60,093 nucleotides of DNA from an uncultured Methylophilaceae bacterium. GTDB lineage: Bacteria > Pseudomonadota > Gammaproteobacteria > Burkholderiales > Methylophilaceae. The notes beneath the pieces were generated by a model. That model saw only the letters and a program-made list of their open reading frames with translations, was not told where the DNA came from and made no database searches. Every line of letters begins with the position of its first letter. Within the stretch, counting starts at the first letter, position 1. Both the position numbers and the translations under genes were made by a program. Location of the stretch: positions 1 through 60,093 of the forward strand of contig CAJBIA010000069.1 of assembly GCA_903953055.1 (NCBI GenBank), written 5' to 3'. This document shows, in pieces, positions 47,432 to 56,930 of the stretch.

Positions 47432-48748
47432 TTGCAAGACATCCGCTGGAGAGCATTTTGGCTGATTCTCAGCCTCACTTTAATCTGCCTCATTATTTGG
47501 GAAGTACAAGGTGCTGAACTAGCGCTCTTAACTTTCGCCGTAAGCATCACACTCTATCTTTTTCACCATTTGTATTGGCTGGATAAACTTATAGGCTGGT
47601 ATAAAAAACCAGACCTCATTTCTATGCCAATTGCCACTGGCGCTTGGGAAGATATATTCGCCACTATTTATCATGAACAAAGACGTCATAATCTAAGCAA
47701 AGTTCAGCTAAGTGCTGCTTTAGAACGTTTTCGACACGCCGCTAGCGCACTGCCAGATGGCGTTATCCTTCTAGATGATAACAATAAAATTGAGTGGTGC
47801 AATAAACCTGCTGAACAACAACTGGGTTTACTGCTCAAACAAGACATTAACAAACCGATAGTCTATCTGGTTAGAAATGCAGAATTTATCAAATACCTAG
47901 AACATCACGTAGATATTGAGCCAATAAAGCTGAAATCCTGGATCAGACTAGACATAACCTTAGAAATTCAATTGGTCGCTTTTGGTAGTAGCCAAAAACT
48001 ACTTATTTGCCGGGATGTCAGCAATCAAGAAAAGCTGGAACATATGCGCAGGGATTTTATAGCGAATGTCTCACATGAACTTAGAACCCCGCTTACCGTC
48101 GTTGGTGGCTTTCTTGAAACCTTAAGTGACATGGAAGGGGCCGTGCCTGAAAATCTTCGCAATTACTTTGAAATGATGCAAGAGCAAACGAGCCGAATGC
48201 GTTTATTAATTGAAGACTTGTTAGCACTATCTCAATTAGAAAGTGGCGCAACATCTCCTGAAGAGACGGATTTAGATGTGTATGCACTACTAAATAACAT
48301 CCTAAATGAATCCAAAAGTCTCAGCAAAGGATGCCATAACATCACGCTTGACGCTGACCAATCTTTAGCACTAATCGCATCTAACCAAGAACTACACAGT
48401 GCTTTTGGTAATTTAGTCAGTAATGCAGTTCGCTATACTCCAAATGGCGGAACCATTGCGATGAAGTGGGAAGAACAAAATCAAGAAGCGATCTTTAGCG
48501 TTACAGATACAGGCCTAGGCATTGAGCAACACCATCTTGATAGACTGACTGAACGCTTCTATCGTGTTGACCGAAGTCGCAGTAGGGGAACTGGGGGCAC
48601 GGGCTTAGGCCTCTCTATTGTCAAACATATAATAAATCGACATCAAGGCCGCTTAGAAGTTACTAGTGAGTTTGGCAAAGGCAGTACATTTAAAGCCGTA
48701 TTTCCAAAATCGAGAATCATTCATAAACAAATCACAATGCTTCAGTAA
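47432..48748 (+). CDS. phoR: Phosphate regulon sensor histidine kinase PhoR
   Basis: A 438-residue inner-membrane kinase. Two membrane segments lie near the N-terminus (about 8-25 and 29-45) with almost no periplasmic loop, as in PhoR. A PAS-like domain spans about 95-195, the phospho-acceptor is His215 (NVSHELRTPLTVVGGFLETL), and the ATPase domain has NLVSNAVRYTPNGG, DTGLGIE and GTGLGLSIVKHI. The start is a TTG at 47432; no in-frame ATG occurs before the membrane segments. It ends in a terminator shared with the convergent flavo-iron-sulfur gene. Confidence 0.94.
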   Translation: MQDIRWRAFWLILSLTLICLIIWEVQGAELALLTFAVSITLYLFHHLYWLDKLIGWYKKPDLISMPIATGAWEDIFATIYHEQRRHNLSKVQLSAALERFRHAASALPDGVILLDDNNKIEWCNKPAEQQLGLLLKQDINKPIVYLVRNAEFIKYLEHHVDIEPIKLKSWIRLDITLEIQLVAFGSSQKLLICRDVSNQEKLEHMRRDFIANVSHELRTPLTVVGGFLETLSDMEGAVPENLRNYFEMMQEQTSRMRLLIEDLLALSQLESGATSPEETDLDVYALLNNILNESKSLSKGCHNITLDADQSLALIASNQELHSAFGNLVSNAVRYTPNGGTIAMKWEEQNQEAIFSVTDTGLGIEQHHLDRLTERFYRVDRSRSRGTGGTGLGLSIVKHIINRHQGRLEVTSEFGKGSTFKAVFPKSRIIHKQITMLQ

Positions 48749-48761
48749 TTTATTCAACAAC

Positions 48762-48805
48762 AATAAAAAAGGGTGACCTCTTAAAAGAGTTCACCCTTTT
48801 TTATT
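48762..48805. terminator. Bidirectional intrinsic terminator between phoR and the DUF3683 gene
   Basis: AATAAAAAAGGGTGA pairs with TCACCCTTTTTTATT, then after one mismatch CTCTT pairs with AAGAG, with a 2-base tip. T tracts on both strands allow termination of both convergent genes. Confidence 0.88.
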
Positions 48806-48817
48806 AATACTAATTTT

Positions 48818-51800
48818 CTAAAGAAGAACTTTCTCTATCCCCCCGTTGTTAGCCTTTTCAACATAATCCTGCATCCAATTTTCACCGAGCAAATGCTTTG
48901 CCATCTCCACAACAATATAATCAGATTTAATACCTGTATCTTCACCATAACGAGATAGGCCTTGCAAACAACTTGGGCAAGAAGTGAGAATCTTCACCTC
49001 TTGCTCTGGTAAGCCCGGGGTCAAACCAAGCTTAGTCATCCCCTTTTCTAATTCTTCTTGCTTACGCATTTTTACCTGCGTTGCAATATCTGGACGACTC
49101 ACGGCAAAAGTGCCTGATTCACCACAGCAACGTTCATTCAAGGTGACCTCTTGGCCCATTAAAGCATTCGTGACCTTAAGCGGAGCATAAGTCTTCATTG
49201 GGCTATGGCAAGGGTCATGGTACATATAGCGAGTCCCACTAATCCCTTCCAATTTCATGCCTTTTTCCATCAAATATTCATGAATATCAAGCAGGCGACA
49301 GCCTGGGAATATTTTCTCAAATTCATACTTTTGCAGTTGATCCATGCAAGTGCCACACGACACAATCACCGTTTTAATATCAAGATAGTTTAGAGTATTA
49401 GCAATTCGATGAAACTGCACACGATTTTCTGCCGTAATTTGCTGGCCTTTATCATGATTGCCGCTGGCTGTTTGTGGATATCCACAGCACAAGTATCCTG
49501 GGGGCAATACCGTTGTTGCACCAATCTCATAAAGCATGGCCTGCGTCGCCAAACCCACCGTTGAGAACAAACGCTCTGATCCACACCCTGGGAAATAAAA
49601 TACAGCATCACCCTCTTCGCCCATTTTTTTAGGGTCACGAATAACAGGCACCATCTTGTCATCTTCAATGCCTAACAAGGCACGGGAAGTTTTGGTTGGC
49701 ATGGCTTTGGGCATAGGACGGTTCAAGAAATGAATCACCTGCGATTGAATATCAGGCTTACCCAAGGTTGCTGGTGGCCGTTTTTTAAAGCCTGTTAATA
49801 AACCAAGTCTGTTAAGCAGTGCATGACCAAGTCTTTGTGCTCTGTAGCCTACGCCCACCATTAAACCTCGCATCAATTTAATTGTTGCAGGGTCTTTAAG
49901 GTTAAGGAATGTCATTGCGACAGAGGTTCCAGGATTAAAATGCTTTTTATTCTGCTCACGCAGAAAGTTACGCATCGCAATTGAAACATCCCCAAAATCA
50001 ATATCGACAGGGCATGGATTTAAACACTTATGGCAAACGGTACAATGATCAGCCACGTCGTTAAACTCATCAAAATGTTTAAGCGAAATACCACGACGCG
50101 TTTGCTCTTCGTACAAAAACGCCTCAATAAGTAATGAGGTCCCAAGAATCTTATTCCGAGGGCTATATAGCAAATTAGCACGTGGTACGTGAGTAGTACA
50201 AACTGGCTTACATTTACCACAACGCAAACAATCACTTATAGAATCAGCTATATCACCAATTGCCGACTGCTCCATAATAATAGACTCTTGCTCTAGCAAA
50301 CCAAAGCTTGGGGTATAGGCTCTTTCTAAGCCAGACCCAGCCATTAACTTACCTTTATTGAACCGACCTTCTGGATCTACCTTTTGCTTATAGGCTGCAA
50401 AAGTAGAAATCGTCTTTTCATCCAAAAAGGCCATTTTTGTAATGCCAATCCCATGCTCACCTGAAATGACACCATCTAAATCCCCTGCAAGTTTCATGAT
50501 CCGAACCACCGCTGCATGAGCAGCTTGCATCATTTCATAATCGTCTGAATTAACTGGAATATTAGTATGAACATTGCCATCACCCGCATGCATATGGAGG
50601 GCAACGAAAACACGTCCTTTAAGAACCTGTCGATGAATTTCATCGCATCGCTCAAGAATCCTCTGATATTCTCGACCTGCAAAAATTGATTGTAGTGGTT
50701 TCTTAATCTCACGTTTCCATGAGATTCGGACTTGATGCTCTTGCACCGCCCGAAAAACGTTTTCAACAGCAAGGTTTGCGTACTCCTGACCAAGGCTAGA
50801 TGTTGGCAAATCAAGAGTTGCTAAAACTTTCAGCCAATGCGACTTTACCTCTTGAAGTAGTTTTAATGATTGTACTTTTTTCGCTAGCAACATTTCTTGG
50901 TCAACTTGTGTATCGTCATCCTCATACAAAGGCAATTCGCCCTGCAAGAACGACTCAATCGAGTCGACTAATTTCAGTTTATTAGCAATTGAAAGCTCGA
51001 TATTAATACGCTCAATTCCATCAGAATAATCGCCTAAACGTGGTAATGGGATCACCACATCCTCGTTAATCTTGAAAGCATTAGTATGTTTAGCAATCGC
51101 AGCTGTTCTGGCACGATCAAGCCAAAATTTCTTTCGCGCTTCTGCGGAAACAGCAACGAAACCTTCACCACCCCGAGCATTAGCAAGCCGAACAATATGA
51201 GAGGCTGCTTCCCCTACAGCATTTTCATCATCACTTGCAATATCAGCGATCAAGACCATCTTTGGGCGTTCACTTCGGTTTGCTTTGGTGGCATAACCGA
51301 CTGCCTTGATATATCGTTCATCCATGTGCTCCAAACCAGCAAGCAATGTTGATTCTGTAGCGTCTAAGTAATCTTTTATTTCCACAATGGCAGGCACAGC
51401 AAGTGCGACGTGTCCAAAAAACTCCAAGCAAACTGTTCGCACATGCTTCGGCATGCGGTGCAAAATAAATGTCGCTGAAGTAATTAAACCATCACAACCC
51501 TCTTTCTGAATGCCTGGCAGGCCCGATAAAAACTTATCAGTCACGTCTTTGCCTAATCCTACTTTACGGAAACTTGGGCCAGCAATTTCTAAAACTTCAG
51601 GCTCGCCAAGCATGGTTTTACCATCTATATCAAAACGGGTAATACGAAACCTTGCCACAGCAATATCATGAATTTTTCCAAGATTGTGATCCAGACGCTC
51701 AACTTCTAACCAATTGGCATCAGGCGTCACCATGCGCCACGACGCTAAGATATCTAATGCCGTCCCCCAAAGCACCGCCTTTTTGCCGCCTGCATTCATT

Positions 51801-52630
51801 GCTACATTGCCGCCGATACAGCACGCATCAGCAGAAGTTGGGTCGCAGGCAAACTCTAATCCAGCCTCACTTGCAGTTTCCATGGCACGGCGAGTGACAA
51901 CCCCGGCACCGCAATGCAATGTAGGAACTTGGCGAGAAACCCCCGGCAATGTACGCATTTCAACACGGCCAATGGCGTCTAATTTTTCGGTATTAATGAC
52001 AGCTGATAATTTAGTTAATGGAACTGCGCCACCCGTATAACCCGTACCACCCCCACGAGGAATGATCGTCAAACCAAGCTCTATACATGCTTTAACAATC
52101 GAAGCTACTTCGATTTCAGTGTCTGGACTCACCACTACAAAAGGATACTCAACGCGCCAATCGGTCGCATCCGTAACATGAGAGACCCGAGCCAAACCAT
52201 CGAACTGGATATTATCTTTACGAGTAAATTTACCAAGCTTAATCAAGGCTTTTTTACGTAAAGTTTCAGTTTGTTTAAAGTCCTCTTCAAAGACATTGAC
52301 AGCCTCACGTGCTGCAACAACCAGTTTCAATACTAGGGGATTATCTTGCGAGCGTTCATGAATAGCGTGAATGCGATGATTAAGAGCGGCTATTAGCTCA
52401 TGTCTACGTTTTTTACTTGCAAGCAAATCATCTTGCAAATATGGATTACGTGTAACAACCCATAAATCGCCTAGCACTTCAAATAGCATGCGGGCTGAAC
52501 GCCCGGTTTTCCGCTCACCCCGAAGCTCATTAAGAACATTCCAAATATCCTCCCCCAAAAATCTTATGACAATTTCTCGGTCTGAGAATGAGGTGTAGTT
52601 ATATGGAATTTCGCGTAAGCGGCTGGCCAT
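48818..52630 (-). CDS. DUF3683/FAD-linked oxidase/4Fe-4S/CCG fusion protein (GlcD-GlpC-like)
   Basis: A 1270-residue multidomain oxidoreductase. Order: DUF3683 (about 1-125); FAD-binding PCMH domain (about 145-330, with [18 protein letters not shown]); FAD-linked oxidase C-terminal domain with the [14 protein letters not shown] motif near 690; two 4Fe-4S ligand clusters ([11 protein letters not shown] near 800, [14 protein letters not shown] near 865); and two cysteine-rich CCG domains ([32 protein letters not shown]) from about 1035 to 1240. This resembles D-lactate or glycolate dehydrogenase subunits fused into one chain, passing electrons from a 2-hydroxyacid to quinones. The substrate is not defined. 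Confidence 0.88.
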   Translation of the reverse strand: MASRLREIPYNYTSFSDREIVIRFLGEDIWNVLNELRGERKTGRSARMLFEVLGDLWVVTRNPYLQDDLLASKKRRHELIAALNHRIHAIHERSQDNPLVLKLVVAAREAVNVFEEDFKQTETLRKKALIKLGKFTRKDNIQFDGLARVSHVTDATDWRVEYPFVVVSPDTEIEVASIVKACIELGLTIIPRGGGTGYTGGAVPLTKLSAVINTEKLDAIGRVEMRTLPGVSRQVPTLHCGAGVVTRRAMETASEAGLEFACDPTSADACCIGGNVAMNAGGKKAVLWGTALDILASWRMVTPDANWLEVERLDHNLGKIHDIAVARFRITRFDIDGKTMLGEPEVLEIAGPSFRKVGLGKDVTDKFLSGLPGIQKEGCDGLITSATFILHRMPKHVRTVCLEFFGHVALAVPAIVEIKDYLDATESTLLAGLEHMDERYIKAVGYATKANRSERPKMVLIADIASDDENAVGEAASHIVRLANARGGEGFVAVSAEARKKFWLDRARTAAIAKHTNAFKINEDVVIPLPRLGDYSDGIERINIELSIANKLKLVDSIESFLQGELPLYEDDDTQVDQEMLLAKKVQSLKLLQEVKSHWLKVLATLDLPTSSLGQEYANLAVENVFRAVQEHQVRISWKREIKKPLQSIFAGREYQRILERCDEIHRQVLKGRVFVALHMHAGDGNVHTNIPVNSDDYEMMQAAHAAVVRIMKLAGDLDGVISGEHGIGITKMAFLDEKTISTFAAYKQKVDPEGRFNKGKLMAGSGLERAYTPSFGLLEQESIIMEQSAIGDIADSISDCLRCGKCKPVCTTHVPRANLLYSPRNKILGTSLLIEAFLYEEQTRRGISLKHFDEFNDVADHCTVCHKCLNPCPVDIDFGDVSIAMRNFLREQNKKHFNPGTSVAMTFLNLKDPATIKLMRGLMVGVGYRAQRLGHALLNRLGLLTGFKKRPPATLGKPDIQSQVIHFLNRPMPKAMPTKTSRALLGIEDDKMVPVIRDPKKMGEEGDAVFYFPGCGSERLFSTVGLATQAMLYEIGATTVLPPGYLCCGYPQTASGNHDKGQQITAENRVQFHRIANTLNYLDIKTVIVSCGTCMDQLQKYEFEKIFPGCRLLDIHEYLMEKGMKLEGISGTRYMYHDPCHSPMKTYAPLKVTNALMGQEVTLNERCCGESGTFAVSRPDIATQVKMRKQEELEKGMTKLGLTPGLPEQEVKILTSCPSCLQGLSRYGEDTGIKSDYIVVEMAKHLLGENWMQDYVEKANNGGIEKVLL

Positions 52631-52669
52631 GAGTATTCACGTTGAATTAAAGAAGGAATTATATCATGG

Positions 52670-52688
52670 CGTTTAACGGCATTAAACG
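52670..52688. promoter_or_regulatory. Palindrome in divergent gap upstream of the TlpA-like gene
   Basis: CGTTTAA-N5-TTAAACG is a perfect 7-5-7 inverted repeat, 40 bases upstream of the flavo-iron-sulfur gene start and before the divergent thioredoxin-like gene. It could be an operator serving both; no regulator can be named. Confidence 0.3.
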
Positions 52689-52823
52689 GTTACAAGATTG
52701 TGGATATAAAGGGCACAGAAAGAAATCAAGCTTGTGGAATTAATGACATTTTTTTGAAAAAACCGCACAATGCAAATCTTACCTATGCAACAACACAACA
52801 TTCCATTGGCCAACAGCTTCAAT

Positions 52824-53336
52824 ATGAAATCAACATCAAAAATTCTTATTCCACTTATTATTGTGGCAACCTTACTAGTATTTCTATTTGTAAATTTAAA
52901 TGATAAAAAAAATGCTCCGAATGTTACTTTCACAACAATTGAAGGTAATTCAATCTCAATGGAATCACTAAAAGGCAAAATGATTGTTATTAATTTTTGG
53001 GCAACTTATTGCCGAGGATGTATAGAAGAAATGCCAGACTTAGTAAATGCCTATAAACAATATCATGATTCAGGCCTGGAAATTATAGCTGTTTCTACTG
53101 CAGATGATCCGCCGAATCACGTACTTAATTTTAGCAAAAAAAATGTACTCCCATTTCCTGTTGTTCATGACAGCGAAGAAAAGCTTAGCAGAGCCTTTGG
53201 TAACATTAGCCTTACGCCAACTTCGATCATTATCAATCAAGATGGCCAGATGATTGGGAAGACAATAGGCAAGCTTGATTTTGTATATTTACATAAGATT
53301 TTAGATATGGCACTAATCAATAAAGGAGCGAAATAA
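52824..53336 (+). CDS. TlpA/ResA-like membrane-anchored thioredoxin-fold protein
   Basis: About 170 residues: an N-terminal anchor (ILIPLIIVATLLVFLFV) and a periplasmic redoxin domain. The redox motif is C63-R-G-C66 in INFWATYCRGCIEEMPDL, with the cis-Pro region LTPTSIIINQDGQMIGK. Members reduce disulfides, often in cytochrome c or oxidase maturation. ATGs at 52770 and 52785 are also in frame; 52824 was chosen because it starts right at the anchor. None has a good ribosome-binding site. Its TAA stop shares one base with the hemJ ATG. Confidence 0.82.
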   Translation: MKSTSKILIPLIIVATLLVFLFVNLNDKKNAPNVTFTTIEGNSISMESLKGKMIVINFWATYCRGCIEEMPDLVNAYKQYHDSGLEIIAVSTADDPPNHVLNFSKKNVLPFPVVHDSEEKLSRAFGNISLTPTSIIINQDGQMIGKTIGKLDFVYLHKILDMALINKGAK

Positions 53337-53749
53337 TGTTATGGGTAAAAGCTGGGCATATTATTTTCATGGTGACTTGGTTCGCCGGTATGTTTTATTT
53401 ACCTAGACTTTTTGTTTACCATGCCATGTCAGACGATCAAATCAGCCACGAGCGCTTCAAAATTATGGAAAGAAAATTGTATTACGGCATTATGACGCCA
53501 GGCGGAATTTTAACCATTATTTTTGGGCTTTGGCTTTGGCTGGGTTATGGCATTTCTGGCGGGTGGCTTTATACAAAAATCGCAATCGTTATCGCACTAG
53601 TTTTTTATCACATTTACTGTGGGAAATTATTATTAGATTTCAAACACAACCGCAACCGCCACAGCCACATTTATTATCGATGGTTTAATGAAGCACCTGT
53701 CATAGCGCTTATTGCTATTATCATTTTGGTCGAAGTAAAACCATTTTAA
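53336..53749 (+). CDS. hemJ: Protoporphyrinogen IX oxidase HemJ
   Basis: A 137-residue membrane protein with four helices, matching HemJ (UPF0093). The opening LWVKAGHIIFMVTWFAGMFYLPRLFVYHA includes the conserved His8 and the haem-ligand region, and ERKLYYGIMTPGG is another signature. It oxidises protoporphyrinogen IX to protoporphyrin IX in haem synthesis. It is tightly coupled to the TlpA-like gene (1-base stop/start overlap, with TAAAGGAG upstream), linking haem formation and a redox protein. Confidence 0.92.
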   Translation: MLWVKAGHIIFMVTWFAGMFYLPRLFVYHAMSDDQISHERFKIMERKLYYGIMTPGGILTIIFGLWLWLGYGISGGWLYTKIAIVIALVFYHIYCGKLLLDFKHNRNRHSHIYYRWFNEAPVIALIAIIILVEVKPF

Positions 53750-53758
53750 GCCGAATAT

Positions 53759-54538
53759 ATGCAAATTCTTAATTCAGAATGGCTCATCAAAATGCTTGAG
53801 AAATCAGGCACAACCCCTGAAGCTCGAATATTGAACCTATTTAATATATTGTCTGACTGGCTAGATGCGCCTCAAATAAATTCATTAATTCAGCAAGGTC
53901 TTTTAGACAATACCCAGCCCAAATTATTACTGAGCTATTTAACCAATGAGGCCAAAAAAATGGGGAGCCCAATGCCTGAAGTTCTTGCAGAACAGCTTAT
54001 ATTCCTTGCTTCGAGCGCTTTAAATACCCAAATTGGACACACAAAAAACGAATCTCTTGATCATGCAAAACATGTAGCAAAAGCACTGATTGACGCACAA
54101 TGTGAACGTAAAAGTATTTACTTCAGCAAATCTAAATCTTTGAGCGCATTGGTCATATTGCTAGGCATCATCACTATCAGTATCTATGTATTCAAAATCC
54201 AGGGCACCAACTTAACACTAGACCCCATTGCAAAAAATGATGCTAGTACAGCCTTGTCTGAAATGCCTATGCTTACCCAAGCCAACAACCCTCCTGAAAC
54301 AAACGGGAACCCAAAAAATACGGCTGATATGTATGCTTCCATTGAGACAATGAGAGGCGGGGACTGCCAGTTTATCGAAGTATTACAGATACCCGATGCC
54401 GACAAAAAAATCTACCTAGAGGATGTAGTAGGTGGACAAGTTCCTACCAATGCGCACGATCAAATGATTGCACAACATTACATGCAAAAAATACGGTGCA
54501 ATTACACCCCAAAGCTTATGAAAAACTCGACGAATTAA
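53759..54538 (+). CDS. Unrecognised single-pass membrane protein
   Basis: A 259-residue protein of no family I recognise. Residues 1-120 are a soluble, helical, Leu-rich region (MLEKSGTTPEARILNLFNIL). A single hydrophobic segment (SALVILLGIITISIYVFKI) lies at about 131-149. The outer part is polar and has two Cys (GGDCQF, KIRCNY) that could form a disulfide, given a periplasmic location. It starts 9 bases after hemJ, so it is co-transcribed with hemJ and the TlpA-like gene, which would fit a redox or cytochrome-related role, but this is only context. Confidence 0.65.
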   Translation: MQILNSEWLIKMLEKSGTTPEARILNLFNILSDWLDAPQINSLIQQGLLDNTQPKLLLSYLTNEAKKMGSPMPEVLAEQLIFLASSALNTQIGHTKNESLDHAKHVAKALIDAQCERKSIYFSKSKSLSALVILLGIITISIYVFKIQGTNLTLDPIAKNDASTALSEMPMLTQANNPPETNGNPKNTADMYASIETMRGGDCQFIEVLQIPDADKKIYLEDVVGGQVPTNAHDQMIAQHYMQKIRCNYTPKLMKNSTN

Positions 54539-54589
54539 ATTTATACAATTCAGTATAGAAAATACCCATAAAATACTAGAGGCTTTATG

Positions 54590-54615
54590 TTTACCTATTA
54601 ATTTTATTAGGTAAA
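54590..54615. repeat. Inverted repeat between the unknown gene and tetR
   Basis: TTTACCTA and TAGGTAAA form perfect 8-bp arms around a 10-base AT-rich loop. It may be a weak terminator or a second regulator site in this 183-base gap; there is no good T tract. Confidence 0.3.
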
Positions 54616-54692
54616 TTGAAAATATAGAAATCAACTCGTAATAATTAATGACCAAACAGTAAATGCCAAATCAACAAAAATTTGTGCTAGAG

Positions 54693-54711
54693 TTTCTTCT
54701 TTAAGAAGAAA
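54693..54711. promoter_or_regulatory. Candidate TetR autoregulatory operator
   Basis: TTTCTTCTT-T-AAGAAGAAA is a perfect 9-1-9 palindrome ending 10 bases before the tetR ATG and including its AAGAAGAAA ribosome-binding region. A TetR dimer bound there would block its own expression. Confidence 0.45.
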
Positions 54712-54721
54712 GACAATCAAA

Positions 54722-55288
54722 ATGTCTGCTTTACGAGAAAAAATATTGCACGTTGCAACTGACCTATTTCATAGTCGCGGAATTAACTCTACGGGTGTTG
54801 ACACGATAGTCGCAGTTGCTGGAACAACCAAAATGACGCTTTACAAATATTTCAGATCTAAAGAAGATTTGATTTTAGAAGTGTTACAAAAAGGCCATGA
54901 AGATTTTCAAGCTTGGCTAAATGAGAACCTAAATCGTAGCAGCAAACACCCTGCCGAAAAAATCCAAAAACTTTTAGACTTTATTGAGGAGTGGGTTACA
55001 TCTCCTGATTTCAGAGGCATGGCCTTTATCAAAGCTTCGGCAGAATTTCCAAACGAAGAAAGCCCTGTTCATAAACTTTCTGCAGAGCATGCTAAAGAAT
55101 TCCGAACATACATTGCCAGCCTTGCTAGCGAAGCTGGCATTTCAGATTCAGATGGCCTTGCGCTTCAGCTATCCTTACTCATTGAAGGATCAATGCAAGC
55201 AGAGCAAATGAAAAGAGGATCTGGTGCAATAAAGTACGCAAAAAAAGCAGCCAAAATTCTAATCGACACTGCTCCAAGAAAACACTAA
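54722..55288 (+). CDS. TetR family transcriptional regulator
   Basis: A 188-residue regulator. The N-terminal helix-turn-helix is at about 8-50 (ILHVATDLFHSRGINSTGVDTIVAVAGTTKMTLYKYFRSKEDLI), typical of TetR, and a helical ligand-binding domain follows. A perfect palindrome covers its ribosome-binding region. The downstream PfkB-type gene is 82 bases away on the same strand and could be a target, but there is no direct evidence. Confidence 0.9.
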   Translation: MSALREKILHVATDLFHSRGINSTGVDTIVAVAGTTKMTLYKYFRSKEDLILEVLQKGHEDFQAWLNENLNRSSKHPAEKIQKLLDFIEEWVTSPDFRGMAFIKASAEFPNEESPVHKLSAEHAKEFRTYIASLASEAGISDSDGLALQLSLLIEGSMQAEQMKRGSGAIKYAKKAAKILIDTAPRKH

Positions 55289-55370
55289 TCAAAACAACTC
55301 CTAGCTTGCCTTGCTCTATTACAGTCCTATCAGGATAATAGTGTTTTAAATTAACTAACACTTTTATCTC

Positions 55371-56321
55371 ATGCAAATCCTTATATGCGGCTCTATGGCT
55401 TTTGACACTATCATGGTGTTTCCTGACCGATTTAAAAATCACATACTCCCTGAAAAAATTCACATGCTAAATGTGGCTTTTTTAGTCCCAGAAATGCGAC
55501 GTGAATTCGGTGGCACGGCTGGCAATATCGCATATAACCTCAAACTTCTTGAAGACGATCCTCTCATCATGGCAACGGTTGGGGAAGACTTTGTAGCCTA
55601 TGACAATTGGCTAAACACCAACAACATCTCCTCCACTCATATTAAAAAAATTGCCAACAATTTCACAGCGCAAGCGTTTATTACAACGGATATAGACGAC
55701 AATCAAATTACTGCATTCCACCCAGGCGCAATGAATGAATCTCATCTAAACAGTGTAGGTGAAGCTCAAGATGTAATGCTTGCTATCATAGCTCCCGATG
55801 GACGTGAGGGCATGTTCAAGCATGCCAAAGAATGCTTTGACGCTAAGATTCCATTCTTATTTGACCCAGGCCAGGGCTTGCCGATGTTTAATGGAAATGA
55901 ATTATTGAGTTTTATTGAGATGGCCGACTATTTGGCCGTCAATGATTACGAAGCGCAAATGCTTCAAGAAAAAACAGGATTGACACTCAGCGAACTTGCA
56001 TCGAAAGTAAAAGCAATGTTTGTGACATTAGGGGCTAATGGCTCACACATCTATGCCGATGGTCAACGTTTTGACATCCCATGCGTTAAAGCACATGATA
56101 TTGTAGATCCGACTGGCTGTGGTGATGCTTATCGTGCAGGCTTGCTTTTTGGAATTTCACGCGGCTGGGATTGGCCGACATGCGGTCGACTGGCTTCAGT
56201 CATGGGGTCAATTAAAATTGGCAGTCGCGGCGGTCAAAATCATCGCCCAACAAAAACTGAAATTGAGCAAATTTATACACAAGCTTTAGTTGATCAAACT
56301 AAGCTCGATGAAAATATTTAA
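55371..56321 (+). CDS. PfkB family carbohydrate/nucleoside kinase
   Basis: A 316-residue ribokinase-fold kinase. The N-terminal CGSMAFDTIMVFPDRF and REFGGTAGNIAYNLKLL (PfkB signature 1 region), and the catalytic DPTGCGDAYRAGLLFG (signature 2, with the Asp base), are complete. Substrate cannot be told from the sequence; adenosine kinase-like, ribokinase-like and fructokinase-like members share these motifs. Its stop is 19 bases before the glycine-zipper lipoprotein gene. Confidence 0.87.
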   Translation: MQILICGSMAFDTIMVFPDRFKNHILPEKIHMLNVAFLVPEMRREFGGTAGNIAYNLKLLEDDPLIMATVGEDFVAYDNWLNTNNISSTHIKKIANNFTAQAFITTDIDDNQITAFHPGAMNESHLNSVGEAQDVMLAIIAPDGREGMFKHAKECFDAKIPFLFDPGQGLPMFNGNELLSFIEMADYLAVNDYEAQMLQEKTGLTLSELASKVKAMFVTLGANGSHIYADGQRFDIPCVKAHDIVDPTGCGDAYRAGLLFGISRGWDWPTCGRLASVMGSIKIGSRGGQNHRPTKTEIEQIYTQALVDQTKLDENI

Positions 56322-56340
56322 ACACAGAAGAGGCCTTATC

Positions 56341-56802
56341 ATGAAGAATCATCATTTAGTAAAAACCCTTTTAATTTTTTTGATTGCAGGCTTGCTAAAT
56401 GCATGTGCAAGCTCTAATGCTGGGGACGTCTACAGCCGAGATGAAGCACGAAAAATTCAAACAGTCCGCAAAGGTATCGTTGAATCTGTGCGTTTAGTGA
56501 AGCTGGAAGGAACGAAAAGTCCTATAGGCACAGTCGCTGGCGCAGCGGTGGGTGGTGTTGCCGGAAGTACTGTTGGCAATGGCAAAGGATCAGCAATTGG
56601 AGCCGTTATTGGTGCTGTAGCTGGTGGACTTGCTGGATCAGCCATTGAAGAGGCTGTGACAAGAAAAGATGCTTATGAAATTACAGTTAAATTAGACAAC
56701 GGCTCATTAATCGCTATCGTTCAAGAAGCGACTGAAAAATTCTCGGCTGGTGACACTGTTCGTTTAATAGAAAATGGCGGCATAACACGCGTTAGTCATT
56801 AA
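56341..56802 (+). CDS. Glycine-zipper (SlyB/OmpA-like 2TM) outer-membrane lipoprotein
   Basis: About 153 residues. A lipoprotein signal with lipobox LLNAC (lipidated Cys22), a middle glycine-zipper segment (GAAVGGVAGSTVGNGKGSAIGAVIGAVAGGLAG) forming a helical hairpin, and a C-terminal beta domain (YEITVKLDNGSLIAIVQEA). It resembles SlyB-type lipoproteins that guard outer-membrane integrity. The frame opens inside the kinase gene at 56290, but the ATG at 56341 with AGAGG upstream is the lipoprotein start. A strong hairpin and a Pho-box-like array separate it from olsB. Confidence 0.85.
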   Translation: MKNHHLVKTLLIFLIAGLLNACASSNAGDVYSRDEARKIQTVRKGIVESVRLVKLEGTKSPIGTVAGAAVGGVAGSTVGNGKGSAIGAVIGAVAGGLAGSAIEEAVTRKDAYEITVKLDNGSLIAIVQEATEKFSAGDTVRLIENGGITRVSH

Positions 56803-56816
56803 GTTATAAACGAGCT

Positions 56817-56847
56817 CGATGAAACTATTTTGATGGTAGTTTCATCG
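56817..56847. repeat. 11-bp hairpin between lipoprotein gene and olsB
   Basis: CGATGAAACTA and TAGTTTCATCG are perfect 11-bp arms around a 9-base loop. There is no T tract after it on either strand, so it may be a transcript-stabilising hairpin, a factor-dependent stop or a protein site rather than an intrinsic terminator. It ends two bases before the olsB Pho-box-like array. Confidence 0.45.
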
Positions 56848-56849
56848 AA

Positions 56850-56894
56850 ACGTCAAAATTTAGTCACAGTTTTGTAATAAAAAGTTCGTAAAGT
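56850..56894 (+). promoter_or_regulatory. Pho-box-like array and -10 upstream of olsB
   Basis: Three 7-base units spaced by four bases: ACGTCAA (56850-56856), TAGTCAC (56861-56867) and TTGTAAT (56872-56878), matching CTGTCAT at 4, 4 and 5 positions. TAAAGT (56889-56894) begins 10 bases after the last unit, the same spacing as in the phoB promoter. The individual matches are modest, but the phasing and the target support PhoB control of olsBA. Confidence 0.45.
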
Positions 56895-56930
56895 TATTGC
56901 TGTTAAAAACCTATCAAACAGGGACATGAG

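Noticed and set aside
55371-56321. Adenosine kinase or ribokinase as a specific name for the PfkB protein
   Set aside because: Only general family motifs are visible; substrate residues cannot be assigned by eye.
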